Shown here in pieces: positions 21,074-32,695 of a stretch of DNA of 64,000 nt (positions are counted from its first letter, which is position 1; the number at the start of each line of letters is the position of its first letter). The stretch comes from Hansfordia pulvinata (taxonomy: Eukaryota; Ascomycota; Sordariomycetes; Xylariales). Below the pieces are notes generated by a model. That model searched no databases. It had not been told where the DNA came from and saw nothing but the letters and a program-made list of their open reading frames with translations. The DNA lies in NCBI GenBank assembly GCA_006538405.1, contig BJKQ01000009.1, forward strand, positions 1,436,001-1,500,000, written 5' to 3'. The position numbers and the translations under genes were made by a program.

Positions 21074-22322
21074 AGACAAGAAACACAAGGTGGGGGAGAT
21101 GAAAAGAAAGGGGAGAAAGAAAAAGAAAAAGAAAAAGAACAAAAGAGAAAAAGAAGAAGGCAGACCTGCGATGTTCTGACTGGTGATGACCGGAAAGGGG
21201 GCGCCGAAAAGGCAGCATCAGCTGAGACCGTCTACTTCCAATACCATCTGCCGGTCTGACCACCGCCCGCTGAAGAAATAAGAAGAAAACAAAACCAAAG
21301 ATGCATCGCAGCGAGACATTGCAGACTGCATCCGCATCCATCCAATACTCGGGGCTGAGTCAGCCCGCGCTGGCTGACGAGCCGCAGTCGGCCGCGTGTT
21401 TGCCGCAGACTGGCTGAAGAGACGAGACGAGACAGCCCGCAGACTCGTTCCATGTTTCGATCTCGGACTTTTTTTTTTTCGCCTCCCCACCCCAATTGCC
21501 CCTTTGGAAGCAGCCTTCCCCGGAGACAGAGAGGACAGACAGGACGGCTGAGGCATGCTTATTATTGTTCGCCTCAAACCCGGCATCCCCGCCGCCGTCG
21601 CCGCCGCCTCCGCCTCGGCCTCCGCCTTTGCCTCGTCCTCGTCCTCGTCCTCCACTCTCGCTTGCCGGGCAGGGTACCGCAGGCCTGCGCGCCGCATTCT
21701 GACTGCAGAAACCCGGCCTCCCCCTCTCGCCAATCCCGACTTGCAGGGACAATATTCCGGTCAGCTACTGCTGCTGCACTCACATAATCATCATCATCAC
21801 CATTGTCATTGTCCCTGTCATCATTGTCATCGTGATCTCTCATTCTCGCGTTTATTTCGCTCCCCCCTTTTTTCTCCTTCTCTCGTCTTTCTCCATTCTC
21901 ACCCTCCTTTTATCTTCTTTTCTCTAATTTTTTTTTTTTTTTTTACATCTCACTTGTCTTCTTCTCGATATCGGTGGGCGTTGAGCGTTGGAGCATATGC
22001 AGGGATCTTGGGACGGTGGACACTTTTTTAGACGCGAGCGATTATCAATACAATTGGGGTTTCCCCCCCACATACACACACCGACGCACCGAAAGCGTGC
22101 TGGAACGGTCTCTGCAGCGTCCACGGCGTGAACTGATGAACTGTACGAGTTACTGAATGTTAGGTAGTGTTGGGCCCAGCTCTCAGCTCGTGTGCGGGAG
22201 ATGCCCGCTGCTCGTCATTTCGTCCGCCGGCCACCGGCATTTCTTAATACCAAGTTAGACCAACATGGGCGCTGCGTCGCCCCTCCATCTGCCACCTGTT
22301 CGGACACACCGACGGTGGTTGG

Positions 22323-22352
22323 GAGTTTACTAGTAGTGAGTTTACTAGTAGT
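22323..22352. repeat. Perfect tandem duplication of a 15-mer
   Basis: GAGTTTACTAGTAGT occurs twice back to back (22323-22337 and 22338-22352). Confidence 0.95.
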
Positions 22353-23527
22353 GCGAGTATTGATATTCACGCACGCACAGGATGCAATAAGACTGTTCCC
22401 CATCATGACCAACCGCATCGGTGTCGGCCGTAAGGCGAGGAAAGTGCCAGAAGACCTCGCCAGCTCCGGGCTCAGACAGACAGACAAGAGGAGGGGAGAG
22501 GACGTGAGAGGAGGCCCCCCGGCCAGGATGTGAGCGGCCGGCCGCGGCGAGCGACAAGGCTGCTGCCAATTCGTGGTCTCCGACCCGGAGTGTCCGCTGC
22601 TGCAGGAGGCGATCCCTCTCCCTCTCCCTCCCTTCTCCGCTCTCGTTGCTCTTCGAGGGGGCAGGGCCCCATCCATGGCCGCTGTATACTCGTATACCTG
22701 GCTGGCCCCGCGAGCCACGCCGCGTGTTCCCACCCTTGGACGGACGGGGACATGGCTTGCGGTCGGCATTCACTGTTCTCGTAGGAGACAGCCTGTCGGG
22801 GATGCGCCGTGGCAGGGCTGACAGGGTATTGGATCCTCCCGAGGGCTCATCAGAGCTCAGGTTCCAGTGTCGCATCGGCGAACCCGAAACTTCATCACTG
22901 GCATAACTCGTATACAGAGAGATGCACGTACGAGGTGTGCGTTACGAGTAGTTACCTACAGTACGTCTGGTGTGCAAGCTTTCCCCCTCCCTCTCGCTTG
23001 TGCAGTGCCGGCGTCCGCGAGGCTTTGTCGGTCAGTCGGTCGGTCGGTCGCGCGAAAGGGAAACAAAGTCGATCGGAATGTGCGAGGGGAACCCGAGCAC
23101 TCCGTAGCGGGCGGGCTCTACATGCCTGTAATCGCCGATGAATGGAAATTAATACAAGCAGAGCAGGCAGGCGAGGGCCAAGCCGCCAGGCGCAGGCGCA
23201 GACTGACAAAAAGACGCCAATCAACGTCAAACGCGCGCTAGACTTTGAGCTATGTGTAAACCGATGGCAAGAGGCCTACCACAGCCATGTTTGAGCCTTT
23301 TTCTTTTTTTCTTACAGAAAGAGAAAAAAAGAAAAATATCTCTCTCTCTTCCGCTCTCTCTTTACTCGTACGGAATGCGTCTTGTCTTAGTTCTGTATAG
23401 GCTAGGAGGGAGCGAGGGAGCGATGGAGTGAGGCTGGGTATAGTAGCCAAGGCCTAAGACACATAGGGAAACATGAATACTCATAGTTCGTCTAGGTCAA
23501 CCGAGTCTGGCAATATCGCTGGTAGTA

Positions 23528-23592
23528 GTTGTTGTTGTTGTTGTTGTTGTTGTTGTGGTAGTACTAGTTATACTCGTCGTCGTCGTCGTCGA
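23528..23592. repeat. GTT and GTC trinucleotide microsatellites
   Basis: A run of nine to ten GTT units (23528-23556) is separated by about 18 bases from a GTC run (about 23575-23592). No gene spans them. Confidence 0.9.
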
Positions 23593-24548
23593 CAGAAACG
23601 GAATCCGGCGAGAACTTTATTGTCATGATGGCGACAACACAGCCCGCGGCCACAGCCAGCAGGTGGCTGCGGCCGCCTGGGAGCTGATGGCATAATACTC
23701 GTACGAGTGGAGGGGGGCGGCGAAGGCGTTGGGGGGTTGTGGCGAGAAGCGAGAAAAACCACGTCTTTTTATATATCGGAAGCCGGGCAAACAGACAAAA
23801 ATAGCCCTCAACTAGCCCCGACAAGGGGAGTTCCTGCAAGACTACTGTCGCCCAACCCGGGTCTTCTTGGCGGCCCGTCGATCCCTCCCAGCCCTCAACC
23901 CACTCTTCCGTCTGTCACTCATCACTACTCGTACTGCCAAAGCTGCTGCTTGCTGATGAGAGGTTTATTAGCTGCCTGTCACGCCCCTTGCCGGGGATGC
24001 ATCCTTTCCAGTGGGGTTTGCCGTTTCTCCCATCGACAACCGCAACCGCAACCGCATCTCCAACCTGGGGCAAGCAGGAACACCCGCCGACAACCCGCTT
24101 CAAAGTGTGTGAACTAATAACAAACCGGCAAAAGACTCTTCTTGACTTTGGACTTTCAAGACTCTGTCTGTAGCGAGCGGCGCCATCCTGGTTCATTCAA
24201 GAGGGCGATTGGAAAGAAACTGAAAGTGTCACATCTCACTCAGAAAAAGCGGCTGCCCCCCCCCCCCCAAAAAGAACCGTGTCGATTGTTGTACGAACAA
24301 GCGCCCGCCCTTAGCACGCTATCGCACACCAAACCAGCCGGATCAAGACGGGTTCTCACCTCGACCATTCCTCGCGCCGTCGAAATCGCAAACCTCGCAG
24401 AAAAGGGCAACTCTGCCCCCCGAGTCCGTACTCTACCTGGTAACCTACCGACTACCTACCTGTACCTAGTCTCGGACCCCGCTTCCATCTGTGGCCAGAG
24501 ACACAGCAACAACAACATCCACATCCACATCCACATCAACAACAGCAA

Positions 24549-24571
24549 CATCATCATCATCATCATCATCT
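24549..24571. repeat. CAT trinucleotide microsatellite
   Basis: Seven CAT units follow CATCCA and CAACAG repeats in the presumed leader of the chromodomain gene. Confidence 0.9.
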
Positions 24572-24815
24572 CGACAAAACACCTGAACTGAGAGAAGTAG
24601 ATAGTAGCACCACCCGTGCGCCTCGTGGTGGCCGGTCTCCCCTCCTCCCGCCGCAAGCGACTCAGGCTCTCCACCGTCCCTCCCTCCTCCGCCGGGGCCG
24701 CGCACTCCTCCCAAGCCGGGCACCATCTCCGGCATCGTCTGTCGTCGCCGCCTCCGCCGCCGCTAGGAACGCGCCAGCCAGCCAGCCAGCCAGCCGGACA
24801 GGTTCTCCCCCGGCC

Positions 24816-27080
24816 ATGGCCTCCCCGCACGCCGGCGAGCCGCCGCGCCTCTTCACGGGCATGTTCAACCGCGTGTCCGAGTGGGTGCGGTCGCCCACCG
24901 CCGGCAGCAAGCCGGCCATCGACAACAACAACAACAACAACAACACCAGCACCAACGACATGGACCTCGATCGCCGCGAAGGCCTCCAGCCCGACCAGCA
25001 GACGCCGCGGGGCCTCAAGCGCAAGGTCGGCGAGCCGTACAGCCCATCGTGGGAGCTACAGAGTGAGTAAGCCAGCAGAAATCGACTTGCCTGCGACGCC
25101 TGGGCCGGGCAAAGTAAGCTAACACGCTTTTCTCTCTTTTCTCTCTGCCGGTATAGACGTCACCTCCGCCGGCGCTGCCGCCGCCGAGAAGACCACGCCC
25201 CCGCGCCCCCGGTCGCGTCTCCCCTCGCGGGCCCCGCGGCCGACCAGCGCGGTGCTCTCGTCGGCCGGGAAGAAGAAAGGTAACCTCCCCATCCCATCCC
25301 TCTCTGTCTCTCTCTGTGCTGCGCGCGCGCGAGTGTGTGGGCGGTGCGGCTCGCATCGACTCAGGAAACTGCCCGTTCGCGTCGAGAGGAAGCAAAAGAA
25401 ACCCAACTGACACCTCCTTTCTCTCATCCAGCCGAGCGCCAGGGCGGCGTATCCAGGAGGCAGCTCATAGACAAGAAGGACTCGCCACCTCCAGCGAAGA
25501 ACATCATCATCAAGGAGACCAGCGCCGGGGCACAGCAGCCCGCCGCGCGGGCGCGCCGCGCCTCGTCGGACGGCGGGGCGCAGGAGATACGGGTGGTCGT
25601 GGCTGACCACGTCGCCGCCGCCGCCGCCGCCGCCGACGCGCCTGCCCGGGCGAGCTCCGAGGCCATCAACAACAGTACGTCTGGCTCGGTCACCATGTGC
25701 ATCATATTCGATTCGCTATTTCTTCTTTCTTCCCTAGCTCGCGTCTTGGAGCGAAAAGCCCTCCTCGCGCAGTCGAGGTGTTCTGCTAAACCCGAGAGCT
25801 GACTTTTTTTTTTTTTTTAATTCTTACTAGGCACCACTGGGCGCTACTGCAGTTCTCACCGGAGCCCCGAGAGGATGGCGGAGAGCGCCGAGGGCGCAGG
25901 CAGCGCGAAGAGACCGAGACACGACACGCCCGAGTCCATGGCTGACGAGCCACAGCGGTTCAGCCCGCCGGCCAGCGCTGAAGACCGGGAAGGAGGAGGA
26001 GGAGGAGGAGGAGGAAGAGGAGAAGAAGAAGCGACGGAAACGCAGGGAGGCGATGGAGGGAGGCGAAGCGGTAGCTCCGAGCAGGCGCCTCCCACCGCCG
26101 CCAATCCACCAGACGCATGGATTGCCGAAACGAGAGAAAGTCATTCCCGCGGCGAGGCGGCGACCGCGGGCGCCAAGTCCGAGGACAGAAAGGATTCGCC
26201 GCCGTCGCCGCCGCCGCCCTCGGGCACCACCATCACGACGACCAACACCGCAACGACGAGGACGAGTACGACGACGATTGAGCTGCTGGAGCCCAGCGGG
26301 CCGACAGAGGCGGAGGAGCAGGCGGCGGCGGCTGCGGCGGTGGCGGCGGCAGCGGCGGCTGCTGCTGCGGCGCTCGATAGCAACACGAGCAATCACAATC
26401 GCAACCACAACCATGACCGAGAGGCTTCTACCTCGCCGCCCCCGGAAGCCCTCCCCTCGAGTCACAGCGGCGACAGCGAAACCGGCACCGTCACCGTCGC
26501 CGGAAACAACGCGACTTCCACCACCAACGACAACCGGAAGGAGATCGACGACGAAAACGAGGACGAGAGCGCGGACGGGAACGACGACGACGACGGCGAT
26601 GGCGACGCGTCGGGCCAGGTGCAGGAGGTGGAGGCGCTGCTGAACCACCGGCAGTCGCGGGCGCGGGACGGCAGCATCGAGCTGCTGGTGCACTGGGCGG
26701 GCGAGGCGCCCGAGGAGGCGTCGTGGGAGCCCGAGGCGGGGATCCAGCGGGACGGCGCCGAGGAGGCGCTGCTGGCCTACTGGCGGTCGCGGTCGGGCCG
26801 CGACCGCGCCCTCTTCTCCCGCATGAGGCTGCCCGAGCAGTACCACATCCTGACCTTGCTCCGCCACGAGAGGGCGATAAAAGGACCAGGGTCAGGGTCG
26901 GCTTTCCACTTCGAGGTCCAGTGGGTGGGATACTCGGCCGGCCCCGCCGACACCACCTGGGAGCCCGAGCAGAAGCTGCGCAAGGTCGCGCCCGACCTGC
27001 TCGACGACTACTGGGCCCGCGCGGGCGGGCGGCACCGGTTCCTGGGCCGCCGCGGGCGGGCGGCGGCGCCGCGTGGGTGA
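24816..27080 (+). CDS. Protein with two C-terminal chromodomains
   Basis: Four exons, 24816..25062, 25157..25279, 25432..25674 and 25831..27080, give 620 aa. Every junction uses GT-AG and keeps phase. Residues 1-460 look disordered: poly-Asn near 44-50, Ala runs, a Gly run, and a strongly acidic Asp/Glu stretch just before the domains. The first chromodomain covers about 468-525 (core VHWAG...ASWEPE) and the second about 541-610 (core VQWVGY...TTWEPE). The second keeps Tyr, Trp and Tyr at the positions of the methyl-lysine aromatic cage. The first keeps only the central Trp. Chromodomain proteins bind methylated histone tails, so a role in heterochromatin or silencing is likely but inferred. 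No catalytic domain is visible. The start ATG at 24816 is the first in frame. Confidence 0.8.
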
Positions 27081-28592
27081 TGTGATGCGCGCAGCGTGCA
27101 GCGCGCCGCGTATGACTTGTGCTTACTCCGAGAGAGGAGGGAGGGAAGGAAAGAAAGAGAGAGAGAGAGAGAGACGGCGATTCCGCAGAGCGACCGGAGA
27201 CGCCGATCTGGTCGCTGGTTGAAAGTATGGGCCTGCGGGAGTTAGTCGTGCCCCGTGGGCTACGCAATGAGGAGGGTAAGAGGAGCGGGCATTGAGCGAG
27301 CGTTGCGATACCCGGCCCAGTCTGTTTTCGAACGAGGGGAAAAGGATATGAGGAAAGACGACGGCGTTAAGAAGGGTGGCAGGCGCAAGCTGCTTGGAGG
27401 GTTCTAGACAGGATGGCTGGCTGTTAATTTTTTGCCATGATATATCACGTAGATCTAGCGACAGACTCTTGCAGCGACGACCCCGAGCACAACCTAGAAG
27501 AAGCATGCAATTGACTCACGAGAGTTTTCTCCTCGAACTTGGGAACTTGGGAATCTGACCTGCGTGAACCCGGCGCGTGCTGTCGCCGCCCGACCTCGCA
27601 AGAGCGCCAGAAGTCAAATGGTGGGAGCGGCGGGTGATTATCAGCAGGATCGTGACTGGCATTAGATCAGCCGTCGAAGCCATTCGCTCTCAGGTGGTCT
27701 TTAATTCAAGTGGACTTGGTCATGCTTTGAAATCGTGCCAGTTCCTATTAGAAGAGATACGCACAGTAGAATGGCTTAACAAATGCATTATATGGACGTG
27801 AGCCTAGCAACGGGCACTATCTCTTAGTAGAGGGCGCAATTCAAGCATCGACAGCTTCATCTGGCCTTCCATGGTTATACGGACAAGTAGGCCAAGTGCT
27901 TGCGTCCAGCAGGCACAACCCACTCGGCCATATCACCCAACCAGCCAAGCAGACATAAGACGCTGCTGGTGGCCTTTTGAAGCAATCTCAATCTAGCAGT
28001 ACAGGCTTTTCCGTCCCCATGCCCACTGTTCGTAATCCCGCAACTTTGATGCCGTCCATCCCATCCTCATGACGCATGGTACAATCAATGCTGCGTTGTA
28101 AGTCATACCAGTTGGGTCAGTGCCGTCTCGTCCTCCAGCAACGAAACGCGGAGGGAGGCCCCGAGTCGTGCAGTACCATTCAACACGACGCGTCTGCATA
28201 TTCTGACGCAGTGCATAAGAAACTAGCAAAACATGAAGATGTAGAGAAGGATGACGTCGTAAAAGTATAGGAATTATCCCCGCATCCATGTTAGTGACCC
28301 GACGTCCCGATTTAGTCTAAGAATACTGTTCACAAAGGTTCATTTTTCGCACGTGAGTGGGAAGATGGTCCAGCATGAGTAGGTCCAATCCAGGAAAGAC
28401 CGACTGGAGACCGTTAATGATGATCTGGTTGTACCCCTCATGGCATGGACAATGTTGCCGTCCAGCTGAGAACGCCGAAAGTTGTTCAGGTTGAATCAGT
28501 ATGCCAAAACTGCAATGTGAACAGACCCAATGACCAGGGGAAGCAGGTTGGTGGATGCCCCGGTATAGACTGGCATTTGGGGTAGTTCGGGG

Positions 28593-28859
28593 CTAGTCGT
28601 CGTCGGCATGGTGATAAGTGATGGTCCCTCGAAAGATCAGCTGTCCACCCTCGCTGACAACCTTGAAGCCATGCTTAGCACCATACAACACGGTGCTGGC
28701 CATCTGTTCTCCATGAACTGTGCGCTCCAGTCCCTCGTCGGCACAGCATTTGACAAACCGCACGAGGCCAGCGGTAAGATATCCATGGTCTATAGGCAGG
28801 CTGCTTAATTGGACGGGTGTCTCACATTTGACGCGGAGCGAGACTATGTCGAAGATCAT
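28593..28859 (-). CDS. Possible small or partial gene, unrecognised
   Basis: An 88-codon frame begins with an ATG at 28859 and includes the pieces FVKCCADEG, MASTVLYGAKHG and GGQLIFRGTITYHH. The frame is also open for about 20 codons upstream of the ATG, so it may be the last exon of a longer gene whose start I could not place. No signal peptide, motif or family is recognised. Balanced residue use and the absence of repeats make it somewhat more gene-like than other frames nearby. It could equally be chance. Confidence 0.22.
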   Translation of the reverse strand: MIFDIVSLRVKCETPVQLSSLPIDHGYLTAGLVRFVKCCADEGLERTVHGEQMASTVLYGAKHGFKVVSEGGQLIFRGTITYHHADDD

Positions 28860-31537
28860 GTGCTTCTCTAGACTACGAACCCAGACCGGGTCGTTCTTGC
28901 GACCGGTAAGTTCCTCTCAGCACTGGAATGACTACCTCACTTGAAGTCATGGCGCAGTGATTCGGAACTTGACGATGGCTAGTCCTCGCGTTGGCTGAGT
29001 ACCTATCTTGCCCGGTTAGCACGTTACGGCGGTACGGTTCCCGCCACAGTCCACTGTAAAGCGCAGGTTTGCCTGAAGAGACAGTCCGTCCCGCTTTCAC
29101 GAGTGTTGGCCACCACCAAAAGGCCAGCCAGCCAAGGCCGGGGCAGAAAGGCTCGGGCTGGCGATCCCGACACTCCTTTCCCGAACGGTCAACGGGCTCG
29201 CCGCCTGCCCTCTCGGGCCTGTCAACAAGGATGGGTTTATTAGGTAACGAAAGCAATCCCTTTCGCGGTGCAAGTCTCACCACGTCTTGACACGAACCGT
29301 TGGAGAGGCTCAAGCAGCCAGACCGCCCACTTGACGATGTTTGGCTGTGGCCTGGCTCTTCCTCTCAGTATAGATTGCCGTCTTGAGAGAAGAGAAGATC
29401 TGGGATAGCGGGGCAAAGACGAGCAGCTGAGGCCTGAAGGTCAGTAATTACTAATAAGGGCCGGGAGGCGGGCGGGGGTATGCGGCGAGGTGGCCGCCAG
29501 GAGTCGCCACCGACTGCAGTTCGTTTCGCCCCCCTCTCCCACCGCAACCCTCGGAAGTGGGTGGGCCTTGTGGATCGCCGCGGGCTCTGAGGTGGTGGGG
29601 ATGTACCCCGGACGCCTGTGAAGCGGTTGGGAAACCGCTTGAAAGCCGTCTTGAGCCCTGCATGACAACTCTCTCACTCGGTCCTTGCCCGGTGCTGCGG
29701 TCCACGCCCACCGGTCTCCGTGATGGCCAGCGCCCCATCACGCGCGCAATGGCAGCGGGCAGGACGTGACGTTCAGAGGCGATCGGTCGGCCCGCGGCCG
29801 GCGTGCCGCCTCCTTCTCAACGGCCTCAGGCATGCAGTGCTCAGAGTGTGAGCAGGCGCCCGGCACGCCACCGGCCCACCGCCACAGCCACCCACTGACT
29901 TGCCGGAGAATACACTGCTGGCCCCAGCAGCCAGGCTGTTCGTGAGCTGGTCGGCTCGACTTTGCCTAGGCATCTACGCTACGAAGGTCCCTGGCGCTCT
30001 GGGGCGCTGACCTAAGTTCGTCTTTGGCAAGCCATGACGATCGTAGAGGAGACAGTCATGTGGCGTTACCCCGTTCAATGCGTTCGCGGTCAGACACCAG
30101 GAGAGAACTACGGCAGTCAGGACTTGGAAGAGGCCATGGGAAATTCCCACTCGACCCCAGAGGGATGCGTTCCTACCAAGACGAACACAAGTTGCAAAGG
30201 CACGGACTGTGTGATGCCACTACCCGCCTGCCATCTGACTGTTAAGCAGAGCGACTGCCGCCCTCGGCCGTCTATGCCGCCGTTGGCTCAAAGTCTTGCA
30301 CAGTAAACCATCCGCCAACCTACTCAAACCCATCTAGATTCAACATGTTGGGACTCGAAAGTTAACCGGCAATGAATGTTGCTGGCCCCTTACGGAGGGG
30401 ATCGCCTTCGAAAGTGCTCAAGAAGATGCTTTTGGCCCCTTCGGATCTGCATCGGAACCTCCAGTGCGATTCCGTCACCGAAACGGCGTATCCGATCACC
30501 TTGTGCCGGGATCTACAGCTCCTCCCGCCCAATACTTCATCGCCAGAAACAGAGCCGCGTCGCTCCTCGCGCAGCAGGCGCCCGGATTCGACCATCTGTG
30601 CGTACGTAAGTGGCCGAGGTATAGTATACTACCGGTGGACGCTCTCTCCAATCGGTGTCTCCGAAAGGTGCGTGCTGGCCGTCTCGATAAACACTGCCTA
30701 ATCTACCTAGCCTATCGAACCTGCACGCAGATGGCGAGATGCACCGCGCTGCCGATCGGGCTTCTAGTCTGCGGGGTTTTTGCCTTTCTGGAGAGCAAAA
30801 ACGCGGGTGGTGAGTTCGCCATCAAGTTCCGTCATATGGAGGTTCGCTGTATAGTCCTATCACGATCTTGAAATCGTGAACCGGCCTAACTGGGTCTCAC
30901 CCAGAATCGCCACCTGGGCCACCGGGCATTAACTGCATGGAGTAAATAAAGGCTATCCCATCTCAACTCGGCAATCCTGCCTGACAAAGAAGGGGGCGAG
31001 ACTGGCTTAGTAGCCATCCTACCGCTCCCACTAAACGTGATAGCTCTTAATATTCGTCCGCTTGCGATACTAGATGGGCACCTCGAGGCGGCCTGAACCC
31101 TGCCTGAGCTCGCCACGCCGGCCGACGGCCGCATAGCAGCAGCGGCAGTCGAGCTTCTCGTCGGGAATACCGCGAAAGCTCCGAGCTGGCCTATCCGATG
31201 CTGGGGCGCCAGCCCGTGGGCCGTGACCCGCGAAGGGGCGAAATGTCCCCTCGAATCGATCGGGACCTGTGCCGTTTTCCGTGTAGTCATCGCGGGCGGG
31301 CTTGGCCTGAAATGGTCGCGAATAGGTAGAAGACGTGCTGGTTTTCTGTGGTTGATGTACAATTGAATCTTGTCCTTCGATCGATAGACCTGTGCTTGCG
31401 GCCCTGGTACTTGACCGCGGAGGCGAATTTTTCGTCGGTACATGTCATCGACAGACTGGAGACAGGCCTAAGTCACCGTACGTTGGAGCACAAGATCGTC
31501 GAAGGCAGACAATCGAAGGGAACCCGTTCTCCGGGTC

Positions 31538-31543
31538 TATAAG
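31538..31543 (+). promoter_or_regulatory. TATA-like element before the small secreted protein
   Basis: TATAAG lies about 195 bp upstream of the ATG at 31739 and is followed by an A/C/T-rich leader without ATG near the start. Position and sequence fit a fungal core promoter; there is no experimental support. Confidence 0.35.
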
Positions 31544-31738
31544 AATGGCAGCGCCTTCTTCTGTCCCAAGGTGAAGATTCGATTCATATCAACAACCTCA
31601 GCATCACAAAGCCTCCTTCCTCATAGGGCTTTCGACATTATCTATCTCAATCCAAAGAGAAAAAGAACCAGTGCCCGAGTCCAACTTTAGCTGCAGACCA
31701 TTAGCTCATCACAAGCAAGGACACCAATACCGACCAAG

Positions 31739-32152
31739 ATGAAGCTCAGCATCATGACGCTCGCGCTGGGCCTCCTTGCCCGGCTGTCTCTGGCCGCCCC
31801 GACGGGGCTGCCAGAGTCAGACACCGGTCTCGCCGCCCGCGAGGTGCAGCCGGAGACCGGCCTCGACGCGCGCGGGCCGGATATCGGAACCACCGAGCCG
31901 GAGGACGACGAGGAAGAAAGCCGAGCCGGGCTCGCTGCCCGTGGTCGCAGCAGCAAGAAGACCTCGTGGGGGGATGTCTTCGACCAGGTCTACGACCATG
32001 TCGTGGAGACGAAAGCGAGGGAAATGGCCCAGCGCATCAAGGACAGTGACCCGGCCGTTTGGGGCGATGGGAAAAAGAAGTCGTCGTCGTCTCACCGTCA
32101 CAAATCGTCGAAATCGTCTCACCGTCACAAGTCAGACAGAGACAGGAAGTGA
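31739..32152 (+). CDS. Small secreted protein with Arg-ending repeats and His/Lys-rich tail
   Basis: Single exon, 137 aa, good start context (AAGATGAAG). A signal peptide covers about residues 1-19 (hydrophobic core, then LSLAAPTG). Three related units follow: TGLAARE, TGLDARG and AGLAARG, separated by acidic linkers (one reads EPEDDEEES). A short region SWGDVFDQVYDHVVETKAREMAQRI may form a helix. The C-terminus consists of two SSHRHKSS-like repeats with Lys/Arg, strongly basic and His-rich. There is no cysteine. I recognise no family. The Arg-ending repeats could be processing sites of the kind seen in secreted repeat precursors, but they are not the usual Lys-Arg Kex2 sites. It may be a secreted effector-like, metal-binding or cell-wall protein. 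Confidence 0.7.
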   Translation: MKLSIMTLALGLLARLSLAAPTGLPESDTGLAAREVQPETGLDARGPDIGTTEPEDDEEESRAGLAARGRSSKKTSWGDVFDQVYDHVVETKAREMAQRIKDSDPAVWGDGKKKSSSSHRHKSSKSSHRHKSDRDRK

Positions 32153-32695
32153 ACGGAATGGCCACGGGAAAGGCAGATCACGTTCATTATACCATACTAC
32201 GGGGAGTACCAGATCAACGTTACGAGTTGAGAGGAAAACACGAGGCACTGCCATGTACGCAGTTTTTTCAGTCGGAATACCTAGTATGCAGTAGGACAAC
32301 GAAGAGAATCAAGGAAGCATCTGTACAAATTGAGCTTGGACCTGCGCTTCCATGAAAACTGCCAGTGTGAGAATAGTCTATCGTGATTCGTAAGACGAGT
32401 TAACCTAGACTGAATGAGAAGCGACCTGAAGGCGACGGCAGGTCGTGATATATGCCCCTTATTTGACAAGGCCTCTCGGTACGGGAATGCAGCTAGGCAC
32501 GGCGGGGCACCTCTTGGATAAGAAGCACCGGGACACACTATGACTGAGCGCGTGTCGAGTGCTCGTTGTCCAGACTGGTCCTTGCATCTAGATGACTCAA
32601 ATCGAAAGGGCGGGCTGCGAAATGAATTTCACTTGAAGCCCCTCGGCGTTGGCCACGTTCCTCTAGAAGGCCTGCTGCACGGCTCGCTTATCGTA
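32153..32695. other. Convergent spacer between the secreted protein and transporter genes
   Basis: No gene seen. This 543-bp stretch separates the 3' ends of two convergent genes and should contain both polyadenylation regions. Confidence 0.5.

Larger units (their letters stand above)
21074..24815. other. Gene-free 3.7-kb stretch
   Basis: No supported gene. It contains T runs at about 21470 and 21929, a perfect tandem 15-mer pair at 22323-22352, GGTC repeats near 23029-23052, GTT and GTC microsatellites at 23528-23592, a CAT microsatellite at 24549-24571 and five copies of TACGAGTA/TACTCGTA. The palindrome ACTCGTACGAGT lies at 23697-23708. The last 400 bp are pyrimidine-rich and are probably promoter and leader of the chromodomain gene. 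Confidence 0.5.
27081..31738. other. Gene-poor 4.7-kb stretch
   Basis: No gene with a recognisable family. The GC bias of the genes is weaker from about 27600 to 31000, and frames are short and broken on both strands, which fits old decayed sequence. The best candidate is listed separately at 28593-28859. Another minus-strand frame at 27993-28289 (98 codons) lacks motifs. A GA repeat lies at about 27157-27173. An 8-bp hairpin (AAGCGGTT/AACCGCTT, loop GGGA) lies at 29621-29640. Confidence 0.45.

Noticed and set aside
19418..21142. 574-codon frame antisense to the laccase gene
   Set aside because: It mirrors the laccase codons (Val/Asp/Arg/His-rich) and has no family signature; the sense strand has all copper motifs.
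29621..29640. 8-bp hairpin with a GGGA loop as a terminator or RNA structure
   Set aside because: Isolated, not at a gene end, and such hairpins are expected by chance in GC-rich DNA.
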